A stretch of DNA of 64,000 bases from Lachnospiraceae bacterium. Lineage in GTDB: Bacteria > Bacillota > Clostridia > Lachnospirales > Lachnospiraceae. Where the stretch lies: the NCBI GenBank assembly GCA_910575005.1, contig CAJTCL010000011.1, positions 92,195-156,194 on the forward strand. Direction: 5' to 3'. Positions 1 to 8,977 of the stretch are shown here, one piece after another (within the stretch, counting starts at the first letter, position 1; every line of letters starts with the position of its first letter). The notes beneath the pieces are model-generated. The model was not told where the DNA came from. It searched no databases and saw only the letters and a program-made list of their open reading frames with translations. The position numbers and the translations under genes were made by a program.

Positions 1-2
1 GT

Positions 3-62
3 ATAAAACAGGCGGAGAAAATCGGAAAGGCCTTAAATAATGATAAAAAAATTGGAAATTGA
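3..62 (+). CDS. C-terminal tail of a possible upstream gene (partial)
   Basis: The window opens inside a reading frame that runs without a stop from base 3 to a TGA at 60-62. It encodes about 19 lysine-rich residues and overlaps the first 23 bases of the next gene. Nothing about its function can be read from so short a piece. An alternative frame ends at a TAA at 38-40 that overlaps the ATG of the ATPase gene, so even the frame is uncertain. If real, it would be a third gene of the cassette that follows. Confidence 0.3.
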   Translation: MKQAEKIGKALNNDKKIGN

Positions 63-1122
63 TAATTTTAAGAGTATAAAGCATCTGCAGATAGAATGTT
101 CCGATATTAATTTATTGATCGGTATCAATTCTTCTGGAAAATCTTCTGTGATTCAAGGGCTGCTCTTTTTTGCCCAGAACATGGATGAACCCGTAGGATT
201 AAATGGGGCATTGGCTGTCCTTGGAACAATGGAAGAAAATAAGTGCGTGTTTAGTAAAAATAAAGAGATTACAGTTGGAATTGTAAATGATCAGGAAAGA
301 GAATTGAAGGTGAAGCTGTTTTATGAAGAGGAAAAACTTCAGCTTCATAGATCATGTGCTGTTGACGATTCAATTTTACAGGAGTATAGTGTGGAAAAGA
401 GAAATGTTCAATATCTATCCTGTCATCGTATTGGACCGCAGAATGCTTATAAGAAAAATCTGGCGCTCAATGAGCTGATAGGAATCGAGGGCGAATTTGC
501 TTTGGCATATCTGGATGGACATGGAGGAGATCCGCTGGCAGATGAATTGTGTAAGGAAAATCAGGATTATACACTGTCGGGGCAGGTAAACTGGTGGCTT
601 AGCTATATTGCAGGCGCACAAGTCAGCACAGAGGCAATTACAGGAACAAACTTGATTAAGGTATCTTATGCCGTGGGAGAGTTGTCTAATTTAAGTTCTG
701 AGAGTGTTGGTTCTGGGATCAGTTACTTGATCAGCGTTCTTATTATGTGCCTTTCATCCCCAGAAAAATCGGTACTAGTGATCGAGAATCCAGAAATACA
801 TCTACATCCTTCTGCACAGGCGAAGGTTTGTGAATTTTTATATTTTATAGCACAGTCAGGAAGGCAGTTGTTTATAGAATCCCATAGTGATCATATATTT
901 AATGGATTTCGTGCAGGGATTGCCACAGGTGAGATGGACAAAGAAAAGATTAATATACAGTTTGTTAGTTTAAATGAGGAACATTTGACAAAGACCATGC
1001 GGGTAGAAATTGGGAGAATGGGGAGAATAGAAAACCAGAGAAAAGATTTGTTTGACCAGTTTGATTTGGATCTTAACAAAATGATTGGGGTAAGGGGAAA
1101 TGATGGAAGTTATTGTAAATGA
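40..1122 (+). CDS. AAA/ABC-type ATPase with DUF3696-like C-terminus
   Basis: A 360-residue protein of the OLD/RecF-like ATPase class. Visible motifs are a Walker A GINSSGKSS at residues 28-36 directly after the typical KLEIDNFKSIK start, an ABC-like signature region near residues 218-228, a Walker B VLVIENPEIHLHP at 245-257 and an H-loop SHSDH at 281-285. The end (residues 310-350, with FDQFDLDL) looks like DUF3696. Proteins of this class act as nucleotide-driven sensors or clamps, often in phage defence, paired with an effector gene. An AAAGG ribosome binding site precedes the ATG. The next gene overlaps by 23 bases, so the two are very likely translationally coupled. The biological role is inferred; the fold is clear. 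Confidence 0.85.
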   Translation: MIKKLEIDNFKSIKHLQIECSDINLLIGINSSGKSSVIQGLLFFAQNMDEPVGLNGALAVLGTMEENKCVFSKNKEITVGIVNDQERELKVKLFYEEEKLQLHRSCAVDDSILQEYSVEKRNVQYLSCHRIGPQNAYKKNLALNELIGIEGEFALAYLDGHGGDPLADELCKENQDYTLSGQVNWWLSYIAGAQVSTEAITGTNLIKVSYAVGELSNLSSESVGSGISYLISVLIMCLSSPEKSVLVIENPEIHLHPSAQAKVCEFLYFIAQSGRQLFIESHSDHIFNGFRAGIATGEMDKEKINIQFVSLNEEHLTKTMRVEIGRMGRIENQRKDLFDQFDLDLNKMIGVRGNDGSYCK

Positions 1123-1987
1123 TTTCTCATTGACAGGGCAGTTTCAATCCTGTGATGAATTCATAGATTATATGTTGGACGAGCTATGTCCCATATTAGA
1201 TTTGATCATAGAGAAGCAAATTCCATTTTTAAAGAAGCAGGATTTTTATGATAATAAGATTACGGAAAAATTGTCATTAAATGATATTTTTCAAATCCAT
1301 AATGATCCGGCAATTACAAAAATCAGGAACTATATAATTAAGTTAGCATATCACAAACCTTATTGGGGCAGTGAGGCACGAACAGATAAAAATGTAAACT
1401 ATAGTTATCCGTCAAAGGGAGAGGAACCAAATTGTTTTACAGAGGCGATTGAGCGTAAAGATGCCTTATTTTCCTTCCCATTGAAGGAATATGAAACAGG
1501 AAGGTTTCAGTGTTATCGAAATGATAAGGCGTTATTTATACAAAATATTACAGGAAAAAAGACATTTTTTGATACATATTTAATGGATGATATAAAAAAT
1601 ATCCGATATATATTGGAGAGATATCCATTTGAACAATCCGTTATTTTGGCAGAGATAAAAGGAAAGTGTTATGCAGAGGAAGCACTTCTTAATAATAATT
1701 TAAAGCTTGAAGATATGCAAAAAATACTTATGTCCCTTCCAAAAATGATAGAGGGTATGGGGAATGGAAAGAAAAATAAATATTGGGACAGCCTTCGGGA
1801 TGAGATATTTGAATTTCGTATAGACGTGAGTGATAATCGTGCATTTCGTCTGTTATTTTTCCACAATAATAGTATTGTTTTTGTGAATGGGTTTATCAAA
1901 AAGACGCAAAAAACGCCAAAAGATGAGATAGAAAAAGCTATAAAAATAAAAAAAGACTACCTTTATCATCACACTAAAACTAATTAG
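1100..1987 (+). CDS. Two-domain protein with C-terminal RelE/HigB (Gp49)-like toxin domain
   Basis: The 295-residue product has an unrecognised N-terminal part (about 1-215) and a C-terminal part (about 216-290) that resembles the phage-derived Gp49/HigB branch of RelE-like toxins. The cues are SLRDEIFEFRID at 231-242, then AFRLLFFH at 248-255 and NGFIKKTQKTPKDEIEKA at 263-280. Free-standing HigB/Gp49 toxins of about 100 residues are ribosome-dependent mRNA interferases normally paired with an HTH antitoxin; no HTH antitoxin gene is visible here. Instead the gene overlaps the ATPase by 23 bases (starts at 1100 or 1103 behind AAGGGGAA), suggesting the ATPase controls it. Base composition is more AT-rich than the envelope genes downstream, in keeping with acquired DNA. 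The RelE-like call is motif-based; effector function is inferred. Confidence 0.65.
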   Translation: MMEVIVNDFSLTGQFQSCDEFIDYMLDELCPILDLIIEKQIPFLKKQDFYDNKITEKLSLNDIFQIHNDPAITKIRNYIIKLAYHKPYWGSEARTDKNVNYSYPSKGEEPNCFTEAIERKDALFSFPLKEYETGRFQCYRNDKALFIQNITGKKTFFDTYLMDDIKNIRYILERYPFEQSVILAEIKGKCYAEEALLNNNLKLEDMQKILMSLPKMIEGMGNGKKNKYWDSLRDEIFEFRIDVSDNRAFRLLFFHNNSIVFVNGFIKKTQKTPKDEIEKAIKIKKDYLYHHTKTN

Positions 1988-2067
1988 CTATTCTTATGAG
2001 TGAAAATAAGTTGGGGGGAATTGAAGATATAACAATACAGGACAACACCAGAAATATACAAACCCTC

Positions 2068-2096
2068 TTTAAAAAACAAAAATCTTGTGGTATCAT
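2068..2096 (+). promoter_or_regulatory. Possible promoter of the first LCP gene
   Basis: TTTAAA at 2068-2073 and TATCAT at 2091-2096 are separated by 17 bases, about 60 bases before the LCP start codon. The -35 match is modest, so this is a tentative assignment. Confidence 0.3.
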
Positions 2097-2154
2097 GTAT
2101 GTGTTATGAAAATTTAGCTTGAAACACATTAAGATAAGTCAGGAGGAAATCGAG

Positions 2155-3225
2155 ATGGCGAGAGATAGACATTATGATGGGGATGAGGTGAGACGCGGGA
2201 GGAGAAAAAAGCGACAGAGGCGAAAGCTGATATTACTGATTGTGCTGGTTTTGCTGGTTCTGATTATGATTCCGCTGGCATTTACCTGGAGTAAGTATGA
2301 GATGATGGGAAAGATTGCCATTAAAGATAAGGATGTCAAGATCAATCAACTGGAACCAGAGACCAAGAAGGCCCTTGAAGGTTACGACAGTATTGCATTG
2401 TTTGGTCTGGATAACCGTTCTACCGGAAATTTTGAGAGCGGCAACAGCGATACGATTATCGTAGTAAGTATTAGTAAAGAGACCGGAGAAATTAAGATGG
2501 CTTCTGTCTATCGTGACACTTATCTGGATATCGATGAGAATAAATTCCGCAAGGCCAATGCTGCCTATGCCAATGGAGGCCCGAAGCAGGCCATAGAGAT
2601 GCTCAATAAGAATTTAGATTTGGATATTACGGATTATGTCAGTGTTGATTTCAGTTCTTTAGTCGATGCAATTGATCTGCTGGGTGGAATTGAGATTGAT
2701 ATTGAAGAGGACGAAGTGGGATATATGAATGATTATATCACTGCCACCAATGAGATTACCGGACACACCAGCGGACAGGTATCTGCGGGACAAGGCGTAC
2801 ATGTGGACGGTGTGCAGGCGACTTCATACGCCAGAATCCGTTATACCACTGGTTGGGATTACAAGCGTACGGAGCGTCAGCGTACGGTAATTATGAAGAT
2901 GTTTGAGAAGGCCAAGCAGTGTGATCTTTTGACCTTAAATAAGATTCTGGATGAGATGTTACCACAAATATCCACCAGTTTAAGTCCTACAGAGCTTTTG
3001 GGATTGGCAACCGGTGCTGGAAAATATCATATGGGTGAGAATACAGGATTCCCATTTGACAAGGAATCTGGAAGTGTTGGAAGCCAGGGAGATATGGTAA
3101 TTCCAGTCGATCTGGAAAATAATGTTATTCAACTCCATCAGTTTTTGTATACCAATGAGACATATACACCTTCTCAGACTGTAAAAGATTTGAGCGCCAC
3201 TATTCGGGCAAATACAGGGTATTAA
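2155..3225 (+). CDS. LytR-CpsA-Psr (LCP) family cell-wall polymer ligase
   Basis: LCP enzymes sit in the membrane with an extracytoplasmic catalytic domain and transfer undecaprenyl-pyrophosphate-linked glycopolymers onto peptidoglycan. This 356-residue protein has a very basic cytoplasmic start (RRGRRKKRQRRK), one membrane segment (about residues 23-42) and the LCP core with FGLDNRSTGN, SDTIIVVSI, SVYRDTYLDI and the later RYTTGWDYKRTERQRTV arginine-rich motif that binds the pyrophosphate. The ATG at 2155 is chosen because AGGAGG lies at 2141-2146; an in-frame TTG at 2119 lacks a binding site. It is closely related to the LCP gene at 17585; the pair bracket the polysaccharide and wall-hydrolase genes. 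Confidence 0.92.
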   Translation: MARDRHYDGDEVRRGRRKKRQRRKLILLIVLVLLVLIMIPLAFTWSKYEMMGKIAIKDKDVKINQLEPETKKALEGYDSIALFGLDNRSTGNFESGNSDTIIVVSISKETGEIKMASVYRDTYLDIDENKFRKANAAYANGGPKQAIEMLNKNLDLDITDYVSVDFSSLVDAIDLLGGIEIDIEEDEVGYMNDYITATNEITGHTSGQVSAGQGVHVDGVQATSYARIRYTTGWDYKRTERQRTVIMKMFEKAKQCDLLTLNKILDEMLPQISTSLSPTELLGLATGAGKYHMGENTGFPFDKESGSVGSQGDMVIPVDLENNVIQLHQFLYTNETYTPSQTVKDLSATIRANTGY

Positions 3226-3315
3226 GAGTAAGGCCCGAAAGCTCTTGACAGTGGTGGAGGACAGGTCATATCGTGATAATATCTATAAATTGTGAGCGTC
3301 AGAGGGTGGAAAAGA

Positions 3316-4596
3316 TTGAAAAAGATATGGAAAAGTGTGAGAGTGTGCACAATTTTGTTTGTGTGCGCACTCGTTTTGGGGATTGGAATGAAAACAGAGG
3401 CAGCAGTGCCTGGCGTGACCAAGGTGCTTGAACAGATTGATGCTGGTCCCAATAGTGTGGAAATAAGCTGGGATGCAGTGATTGGAAATAATATACAGTA
3501 TAAGGTTGAGTTGTGTGCTGATTCAACGTTTACTGGTGATGTGATGGATAATTTGGAATATAACAACAAGGAGCAGATTATAAGTGCAGCCACAAATCCA
3601 GATGAAAGTTTTAGCGGTTTGTCTCCAGGAAAGAAATATTATGTTCGTGTGACAGCATTTCGCAATACGGGTTATCCTGATTATATCTGTACCTGGGGCT
3701 ATCCTTCTGATGAGATTGAGGTGGTTACAGCTCCAGCAAACAGTGATATTGCAAACTTTAAGCAGACAAAGGCGACTGAAACTTCGATCACACTGTCCTG
3801 GAAAAAGTATTCAGGAGCAAATGCCTATCAGCTTTCCTATGTAAAAAAAGGATCCAGCAAAAAGAAAACCATTCCGCTTAAGAATGTGAAATCATATACA
3901 GTTGAAAAGCTCAGCAAAAATGCAGAATATGAATTTTGGCTGTGGCCAGTAAAGGAGAGCAGTAGTGGTTTTCGTGCATACAATGGCAATGGCAGTGAAT
4001 TGTATTGGTGTCCAGTTTTGCCAAGTAAGGTCACAGGCGTTGCTTCTACTTTTGAGGATCCATCCTCGAATGTGCTCAATATAAAATGGAATACACGTCC
4101 AACGGCTGTTTCCTATCAATACCAAATTTATCTAGATGGCGGCAAGAAAGCGCTGCTGACAGGGAAAACAACAAAAAATGTAAGTAAGACTAAGATCAAC
4201 AGTGATAAGCTAAAAGGTCTGCGGTTTTTGAAAATAAGATTGCGCGCCTGTGTTAAGGTAAATGAAAGTTCCAAATATGGCGCTTGGTCAGATTGGTTTT
4301 ATTTTTCTAGACAGCCGAAGGTAAAGCTGGCAAGTACGAAAAACGGAATGAAGGTATCATGGGATAAAGTAAACGGTGCCAGTAATTATTCCGTTTATAT
4401 TTCCCAAAATAGAAGTTCTGGATATAAAAAAGTGCAGAGTACAACAAAAACTTCAACTATTGTCAATAAATGTGGAAAATCTGCTTTGAAATCTGGTAAG
4501 ACATACTATTTTATTGTTGCAGCCAACAAGAAAGTGGGAAAAAAGAACTTTCAAAGTACTAGAAATTATTGTTTCTGGCGTATATATGGGAAGTAA
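3316..4596 (+). CDS. Secreted protein with about four fibronectin type III domains
   Basis: An exported protein made almost only of FN3-like domains. Four repeats can be recognised by their SWDxV...Y and GKxYYxxV cores: about residues 30-125, 135-225, 235-335 and 335-425. There is no catalytic motif, so it is probably a surface adhesin or polymer-binding protein. The start is likely the TTG at 3316, because an AGAGGGTGG element lies at 3301-3309 and it gives a standard signal peptide (basic KKIWK, hydrophobic core, cleavage near TEAA). A GTG at 3292 has no close binding site. The FN3 domains match those of the amidase and glucosaminidase downstream, suggesting a shared location at the cell wall. 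Confidence 0.75.
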   Translation: MKKIWKSVRVCTILFVCALVLGIGMKTEAAVPGVTKVLEQIDAGPNSVEISWDAVIGNNIQYKVELCADSTFTGDVMDNLEYNNKEQIISAATNPDESFSGLSPGKKYYVRVTAFRNTGYPDYICTWGYPSDEIEVVTAPANSDIANFKQTKATETSITLSWKKYSGANAYQLSYVKKGSSKKKTIPLKNVKSYTVEKLSKNAEYEFWLWPVKESSSGFRAYNGNGSELYWCPVLPSKVTGVASTFEDPSSNVLNIKWNTRPTAVSYQYQIYLDGGKKALLTGKTTKNVSKTKINSDKLKGLRFLKIRLRACVKVNESSKYGAWSDWFYFSRQPKVKLASTKNGMKVSWDKVNGASNYSVYISQNRSSGYKKVQSTTKTSTIVNKCGKSALKSGKTYYFIVAANKKVGKKNFQSTRNYCFWRIYGK

Positions 4597-4602
4597 AAGC
4601 AG

Positions 4603-5706
4603 ATGGGAATACAAATGAGAGATAAAATAAAGAAGGCCAATTTAATTTTGGGAGGCAAAGAACCTTTGGATGATGGGATCCGCTTTCGTATTTTTGCAAG
4701 TTCCCTGGCAGGCGTGCATCTGATTTTGGCCGGAATTGCAGCAGCGCTAATGTGCCAACCACTTCTAGTTGCAAATCTAATTGTATGTCTGCTTGATTTG
4801 TTGAGTATTTTTGGAACTAGAAATGGAAGAAATTATTTCACATGGATTAGTATGGTTTATTTTGCATCCTGTTTTCAGTCTTTGTATGCCTGTGTACTGT
4901 TGGGATGGAGATATGGTTTTTCGCTTTATAATTTGACCATGATACCGATCTTGTTCTATTTTATGTATCTGACCAAATCAATTTCCAATCCAAGATGTTA
5001 TGCCGTACTGTATACACTGATCAACTGTGTGGCCACCTTGGTGATTCGCAGGCTGGTATATGCAGGAGCGCCAATTTACTATTTTCCAATTCATACGGAT
5101 TTTAAGATTTCATTTTTTAATAATATAGTGTGTTTTCTGTTTCTGATAAGTTTTTCTACGTTATTTATTCTGGAATTGAGCGTAAAGCATCAGGAATTAG
5201 AACAACAGAATCAAAAACTGATACGCTTGGCAAACTATGATGAATTGACAAATCTAAGAAACCGCAGAAGCATTTTGGCTGAGTGGAAGAAGTTACAACG
5301 CACAGATTATTGTGTGGTAATGGGGGATATTGATGATTTTAAAAAGGTCAATGACACTTATGGACATGAACAGGGGGATGAAGTTCTTAAGACAGTAGCC
5401 CAGAGTTTATCACATTCTGCAAATGATGTTGATTTTGTAAGCCGTTGGGGCGGGGAAGAATTTCTTATGATTATATTTGGTGATATTTCTAGTGCCTTAG
5501 AGGTGGCAAATAAAGTTCAGCAAAAATTAAAGGCCACAGAACTTAAGGTTGGAGATCAAAGATTACTTGTAACAATGACTTTTGGGATTTCTGAGTGCGG
5601 CAAGAAGCTTGATGGAGCAATTGATGAATTGATTCGGCAAGCAGATCAACGTCTTTATCTTGGTAAGAGGAGTGGAAAAAATTGTATTATTGTCAGCGAT
5701 CAATAA
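4603..5706 (+). CDS. Membrane diguanylate cyclase (GGDEF domain)
   Basis: The N-terminal 190 residues hold about six hydrophobic membrane segments. The C-terminal 170 residues form a GGDEF domain with DYDELTNLRNRR-type entry (here NYDELTNLRNRR), the metal-binding GDIDDFKKVNDTYGH stretch and an active-site RWGGEEF, so cyclic di-GMP synthesis is likely. The allosteric RxxD inhibitory site that usually precedes the motif is replaced by NDVD, so product inhibition through that site is not expected. It is only 6 bases after the FN3 protein gene and may be co-transcribed. In this setting it could couple c-di-GMP to surface polymer production, but that link is inferred. Confidence 0.88.
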   Translation: MGIQMRDKIKKANLILGGKEPLDDGIRFRIFASSLAGVHLILAGIAAALMCQPLLVANLIVCLLDLLSIFGTRNGRNYFTWISMVYFASCFQSLYACVLLGWRYGFSLYNLTMIPILFYFMYLTKSISNPRCYAVLYTLINCVATLVIRRLVYAGAPIYYFPIHTDFKISFFNNIVCFLFLISFSTLFILELSVKHQELEQQNQKLIRLANYDELTNLRNRRSILAEWKKLQRTDYCVVMGDIDDFKKVNDTYGHEQGDEVLKTVAQSLSHSANDVDFVSRWGGEEFLMIIFGDISSALEVANKVQQKLKATELKVGDQRLLVTMTFGISECGKKLDGAIDELIRQADQRLYLGKRSGKNCIIVSDQ

Positions 5707-5729
5707 AAAAAATATCATAGTAAATAATG

Positions 5730-5763
5730 GAAGTGTGCGGAAAGTTATTTCGTACACTTTTTC
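5730..5763 (+). terminator. Rho-independent terminator after the cyclase gene
   Basis: AAGTGTGCG at 5731-5739 can pair with CGTACACTT at 5751-5759, with one internal mismatch, followed by a short T run. It lies 25 bases after the stop codon. Confidence 0.65.
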
Positions 5764-5825
5764 AAACCTTAGTAAAAATACGGGATAGGGGAAGTGGAAA
5801 GTTTTTGCAAGTTATATTTATATGG

Positions 5826-5854
5826 TTGTGATTTTGAAAAAATTATGGTACGAT
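5826..5854 (+). promoter_or_regulatory. Promoter of the FN3 amidase gene
   Basis: TTGTGA at 5826-5831 and TACGAT at 5849-5854 are spaced by exactly 17 bases and lie about 45 bases before the start codon, downstream of a terminator. Confidence 0.55.
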
Positions 5855-5898
5855 AGACTACGATTTATAAAGAAGAAAATTGAAATGGAGTGAGAAGT

Positions 5899-8800
5899 AT
5901 GCAAAAGTGTAAGAGATGGATCGCGTTAATTTTGTCTGTATGTACGTTAATATCGTCAGTAGGGATCAATGTGCAGGCGCAAGAACCAGTTCGTGATACC
6001 ATTTTGGATGTACAAGATCAGGAGACGATTTTGCAAGTGTCTCCAGATGAGCCAGAGATAGAAAGTGTGGAGACTCTGCCAGGTAAACTGAATTTTATTA
6101 TGCAAGAGAGTGATTGTGTACAGACACCAGGTATGCAAAATATTGCTGCCAGTTTGGGAACAACAGACACAATCGTGGAGCAAGCAAAGCTCCATTATAA
6201 GCATAGAGCCAGTGGAGAGGAATTTACCGCAGAGGCAGTAAATACAGTGGACAATATGGTAAGATTTACCATGCAGTATACCGATAAAACACAAGCAGGA
6301 GTTTATGAACTAATAAGTATTTTCTATCAAAGTGACGGCAAAAAATATCAGGTGGTTTTTGCCGAACTTGGTATGGAAGTAAGTTATGGTGTAGATCAGG
6401 AGACAGACACAGAACCAGATGAGATACTGATTGATGAAGAGGTCTTAGAAGAAGTGGAGGCCAATGTAGTGTCTATGGACGGAGAGGGTAATGTGGTGTC
6501 TGAGAATTCTGTTGCAGATGTTTTGGGAGATTTACAACAGGAAAATGGGATGCGTGCTTCCTGGAAGGCAGCAGCGCCACAAGCGACAAATAAGGTAATT
6601 GTACTTGACCCAGGACATGACAGTACCCATGCAGGTGCAAGAGGAAATGGCTGCAAAGAGGAAGAGTTGGTGTTAAAAATTGCACAATATTGTAGAACTG
6701 AGCTGTTGAAATATTCTGGCGTAACAGTATATATGACCAGAGAGAGCAATGTTTGTCCTTATGGTGGTACTTCGGCTGACTGTAATGCCAGCAGAGTGGA
6801 TTTTGCAGCGTCGAAAAAGGCCAGTGTTTATGTGAGTTTTCATCTCAATTCCAGTCCCAGTACCAGTCCGCATGGGGTAGGTGTTTACTATCCAAATGGA
6901 AGTTATCGGCCTGACCTTGGTCAAGAGGGCAAAGAATTAGCATGGCAAATTTATCAGAATTTGAGTGCATTGGGGCTGGCTACTTGGGCGGATGGAGTGT
7001 TGATACATAACTCAGAGAATAATACATTATATCCAGATGGATCCTTAGCAGATTATTTGTCGGTGATACGCAGAAGTAAACTGGCTGGGTTTCCGGCAGT
7101 ATTGATTGAACATGCATTTTTGAGTAATGCAGGCGATGTCAACGGTTTCCTAAACACAGAGGAAAAGCTTAAGAATCTTGGTGTCGCAGATGCCAAGGGA
7201 ATTGCGGCGTATTATGGGCTTTCGGTCGGCGGAGGCAGTGGAAATGGAAATAAACCGAAGATTGAATGGATTCAATCCCGAAGCAGTAAGAGCCTTAGAG
7301 TTCGCTGGGAACCAGTCAATAACGCTGTTTCTTATCAGGTTTACCGCAGTACAAAAAAGACAGGATCTTATAAGAAAATGGCAGAGTTAAGTGAAAATAC
7401 TTATAATGATAAAAACTTAAAAGCAGGCACTACCTATTACTATAAAGTACGTGCCATATATTCTGATGGAAAGAAATCTTCTTTTTCCAGCATACACTCT
7501 GCCAAGACATTGGCAGCACCACAAATTACTAGTATTGTTTCAAGAAGCAACGGCAGGTTAAAGATCACCTGGAAACCTGTGGCTAAGGCAAAACAATATG
7601 AACTTTTGCGCAGTACAAAGAAAAATGGCAATTTCCAAAAGGTTGCTACCATATCAAAAAAGGCAGGGGAGACTTTTATTGACCTGAATCTTAAGACTCA
7701 GAAAAAATATTATTATAAAGTACGTGCCAGAGGCGGGGAGAAAAACGGTTACAGCAGTTATTCAGCAGTGTCTTTTGGTTGGGCGGTAAAAAAGACAGCG
7801 ATTACCAGTGTTAGTTCCAAATCTAGCACATCTTTGCTGGTTAAGTGGAAAAAGGTCGACAATGCCTATGCATACCGAATTCAGAGAAGTACTTCCAAGA
7901 AGGGCACTTATAAGACTGTTGCAGAAGTGAAAGATGGGAAAACTTCTTATGTAGATCAGAATCTGAAAGCAAAAAAGAATTATTATTATAAGGTTCAGGT
8001 TATAAATCGGGTGAATGGTAAAAATGGAGCCAGTGGATACTGTAGTCCAACGGCAGGAAAGACAATTACTGGCACAACGATTACCTATGTGCGCTCTAAG
8101 AGCAGCGGCAGTATGGAACTAAAATGGAAAAAGGCTGCAGATGCTTTTGCCTACAGAATTAAGCGCAGTTTAAAAAAAGACAGTGGTTATAAAAAAATTG
8201 CAGAGGTTTTGGGCAGCAATGTCACTACATATGTAGATAAGGAAGCAGATGCTGGCAAACGTTATTATTATACAGTAGAGACGATTGTAAAACAAAATGG
8301 TGTAAAAGGTTACAGTGGAGATTCCAAACCGAAAAGTGCCGTAAATTTGCAGAAGATTAAAATTACTTCCACACGGGTGGATAATGGCGGGATAATATTG
8401 AACTGGGAGAAGATTTCTGGTGCCAATGGCTATCAGGTTATGCGCAGTGCAAACAAAGACAGTGGGTTTGAGGAGATTGCAAAGATAAACAAAGCAGAAC
8501 TAACCAGTTTTACAGACTGGGATGTATCAGCGGGTGCCAGATATTTTTATCGGGTTCGTGCCCTTTGTGACGGAACTTATACTGGTTATGGAAGTAATTG
8601 TAAGACCACAGAGAAATGGATGCTCAGAGCACCAGATGGTTTGCAAGTCAAAACAGTAAGTTCGTCTGTTACTCCAGATACACCAGCGCAGATCATGTTA
8701 AGTTGGAATAAAGTCGATGGTGCTAATTCTTATGTAGTTTTGAAAAGTGTTGAAGAGAAGGAGAATTATGAAGAGGTAGCTGTTGTCAATGATGGTGAGA

Positions 8801-8940
8801 ATTTAGCCTATACAGACAGCAAAGTACAGACTGGCGTTACTTACTATTATAAAGTAGCGGCTGTCGCAAATTTGGGACAAGAGAGCGGCAGAGGTGATGA
8901 GACAGTTCCAGTATCAGGAATTGTACCAGAAACAAGGTAA
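5899..8940 (+). CDS. Secreted N-acetylmuramoyl-L-alanine amidase with six FN3 repeats
   Basis: A 1013-residue peptidoglycan hydrolase that cuts the bond between N-acetylmuramic acid and the stem peptide. It has a signal peptide (cleavage near VQAQ), an acidic low-complexity region, then an Amidase_3 zinc domain (about residues 230-445) with all expected ligands: DPGHDSTHAG, the glutamate in CKEEEL, SFHLN and the catalytic glutamate in IEHAFLSN. Six FN3-like repeats of about 90 residues follow, each with an Sxxx(L/I)xxxW core and a K/TYYYKV strand. The start is the ATG at 5899 behind GGAG; a GTG at 5890 lies within that binding site. It probably remodels the wall, with the FN3 arms spacing or anchoring the enzyme. 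Confidence 0.92.
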   Translation: MQKCKRWIALILSVCTLISSVGINVQAQEPVRDTILDVQDQETILQVSPDEPEIESVETLPGKLNFIMQESDCVQTPGMQNIAASLGTTDTIVEQAKLHYKHRASGEEFTAEAVNTVDNMVRFTMQYTDKTQAGVYELISIFYQSDGKKYQVVFAELGMEVSYGVDQETDTEPDEILIDEEVLEEVEANVVSMDGEGNVVSENSVADVLGDLQQENGMRASWKAAAPQATNKVIVLDPGHDSTHAGARGNGCKEEELVLKIAQYCRTELLKYSGVTVYMTRESNVCPYGGTSADCNASRVDFAASKKASVYVSFHLNSSPSTSPHGVGVYYPNGSYRPDLGQEGKELAWQIYQNLSALGLATWADGVLIHNSENNTLYPDGSLADYLSVIRRSKLAGFPAVLIEHAFLSNAGDVNGFLNTEEKLKNLGVADAKGIAAYYGLSVGGGSGNGNKPKIEWIQSRSSKSLRVRWEPVNNAVSYQVYRSTKKTGSYKKMAELSENTYNDKNLKAGTTYYYKVRAIYSDGKKSSFSSIHSAKTLAAPQITSIVSRSNGRLKITWKPVAKAKQYELLRSTKKNGNFQKVATISKKAGETFIDLNLKTQKKYYYKVRARGGEKNGYSSYSAVSFGWAVKKTAITSVSSKSSTSLLVKWKKVDNAYAYRIQRSTSKKGTYKTVAEVKDGKTSYVDQNLKAKKNYYYKVQVINRVNGKNGASGYCSPTAGKTITGTTITYVRSKSSGSMELKWKKAADAFAYRIKRSLKKDSGYKKIAEVLGSNVTTYVDKEADAGKRYYYTVETIVKQNGVKGYSGDSKPKSAVNLQKIKITSTRVDNGGIILNWEKISGANGYQVMRSANKDSGFEEIAKINKAELTSFTDWDVSAGARYFYRVRALCDGTYTGYGSNCKTTEKWMLRAPDGLQVKTVSSSVTPDTPAQIMLSWNKVDGANSYVVLKSVEEKENYEEVAVVNDGENLAYTDSKVQTGVTYYYKVAAVANLGQESGRGDETVPVSGIVPETR

Positions 8941-8977
8941 ACGATAGATCAATTTAGAGGAGGAAATGGAGAGAGAT

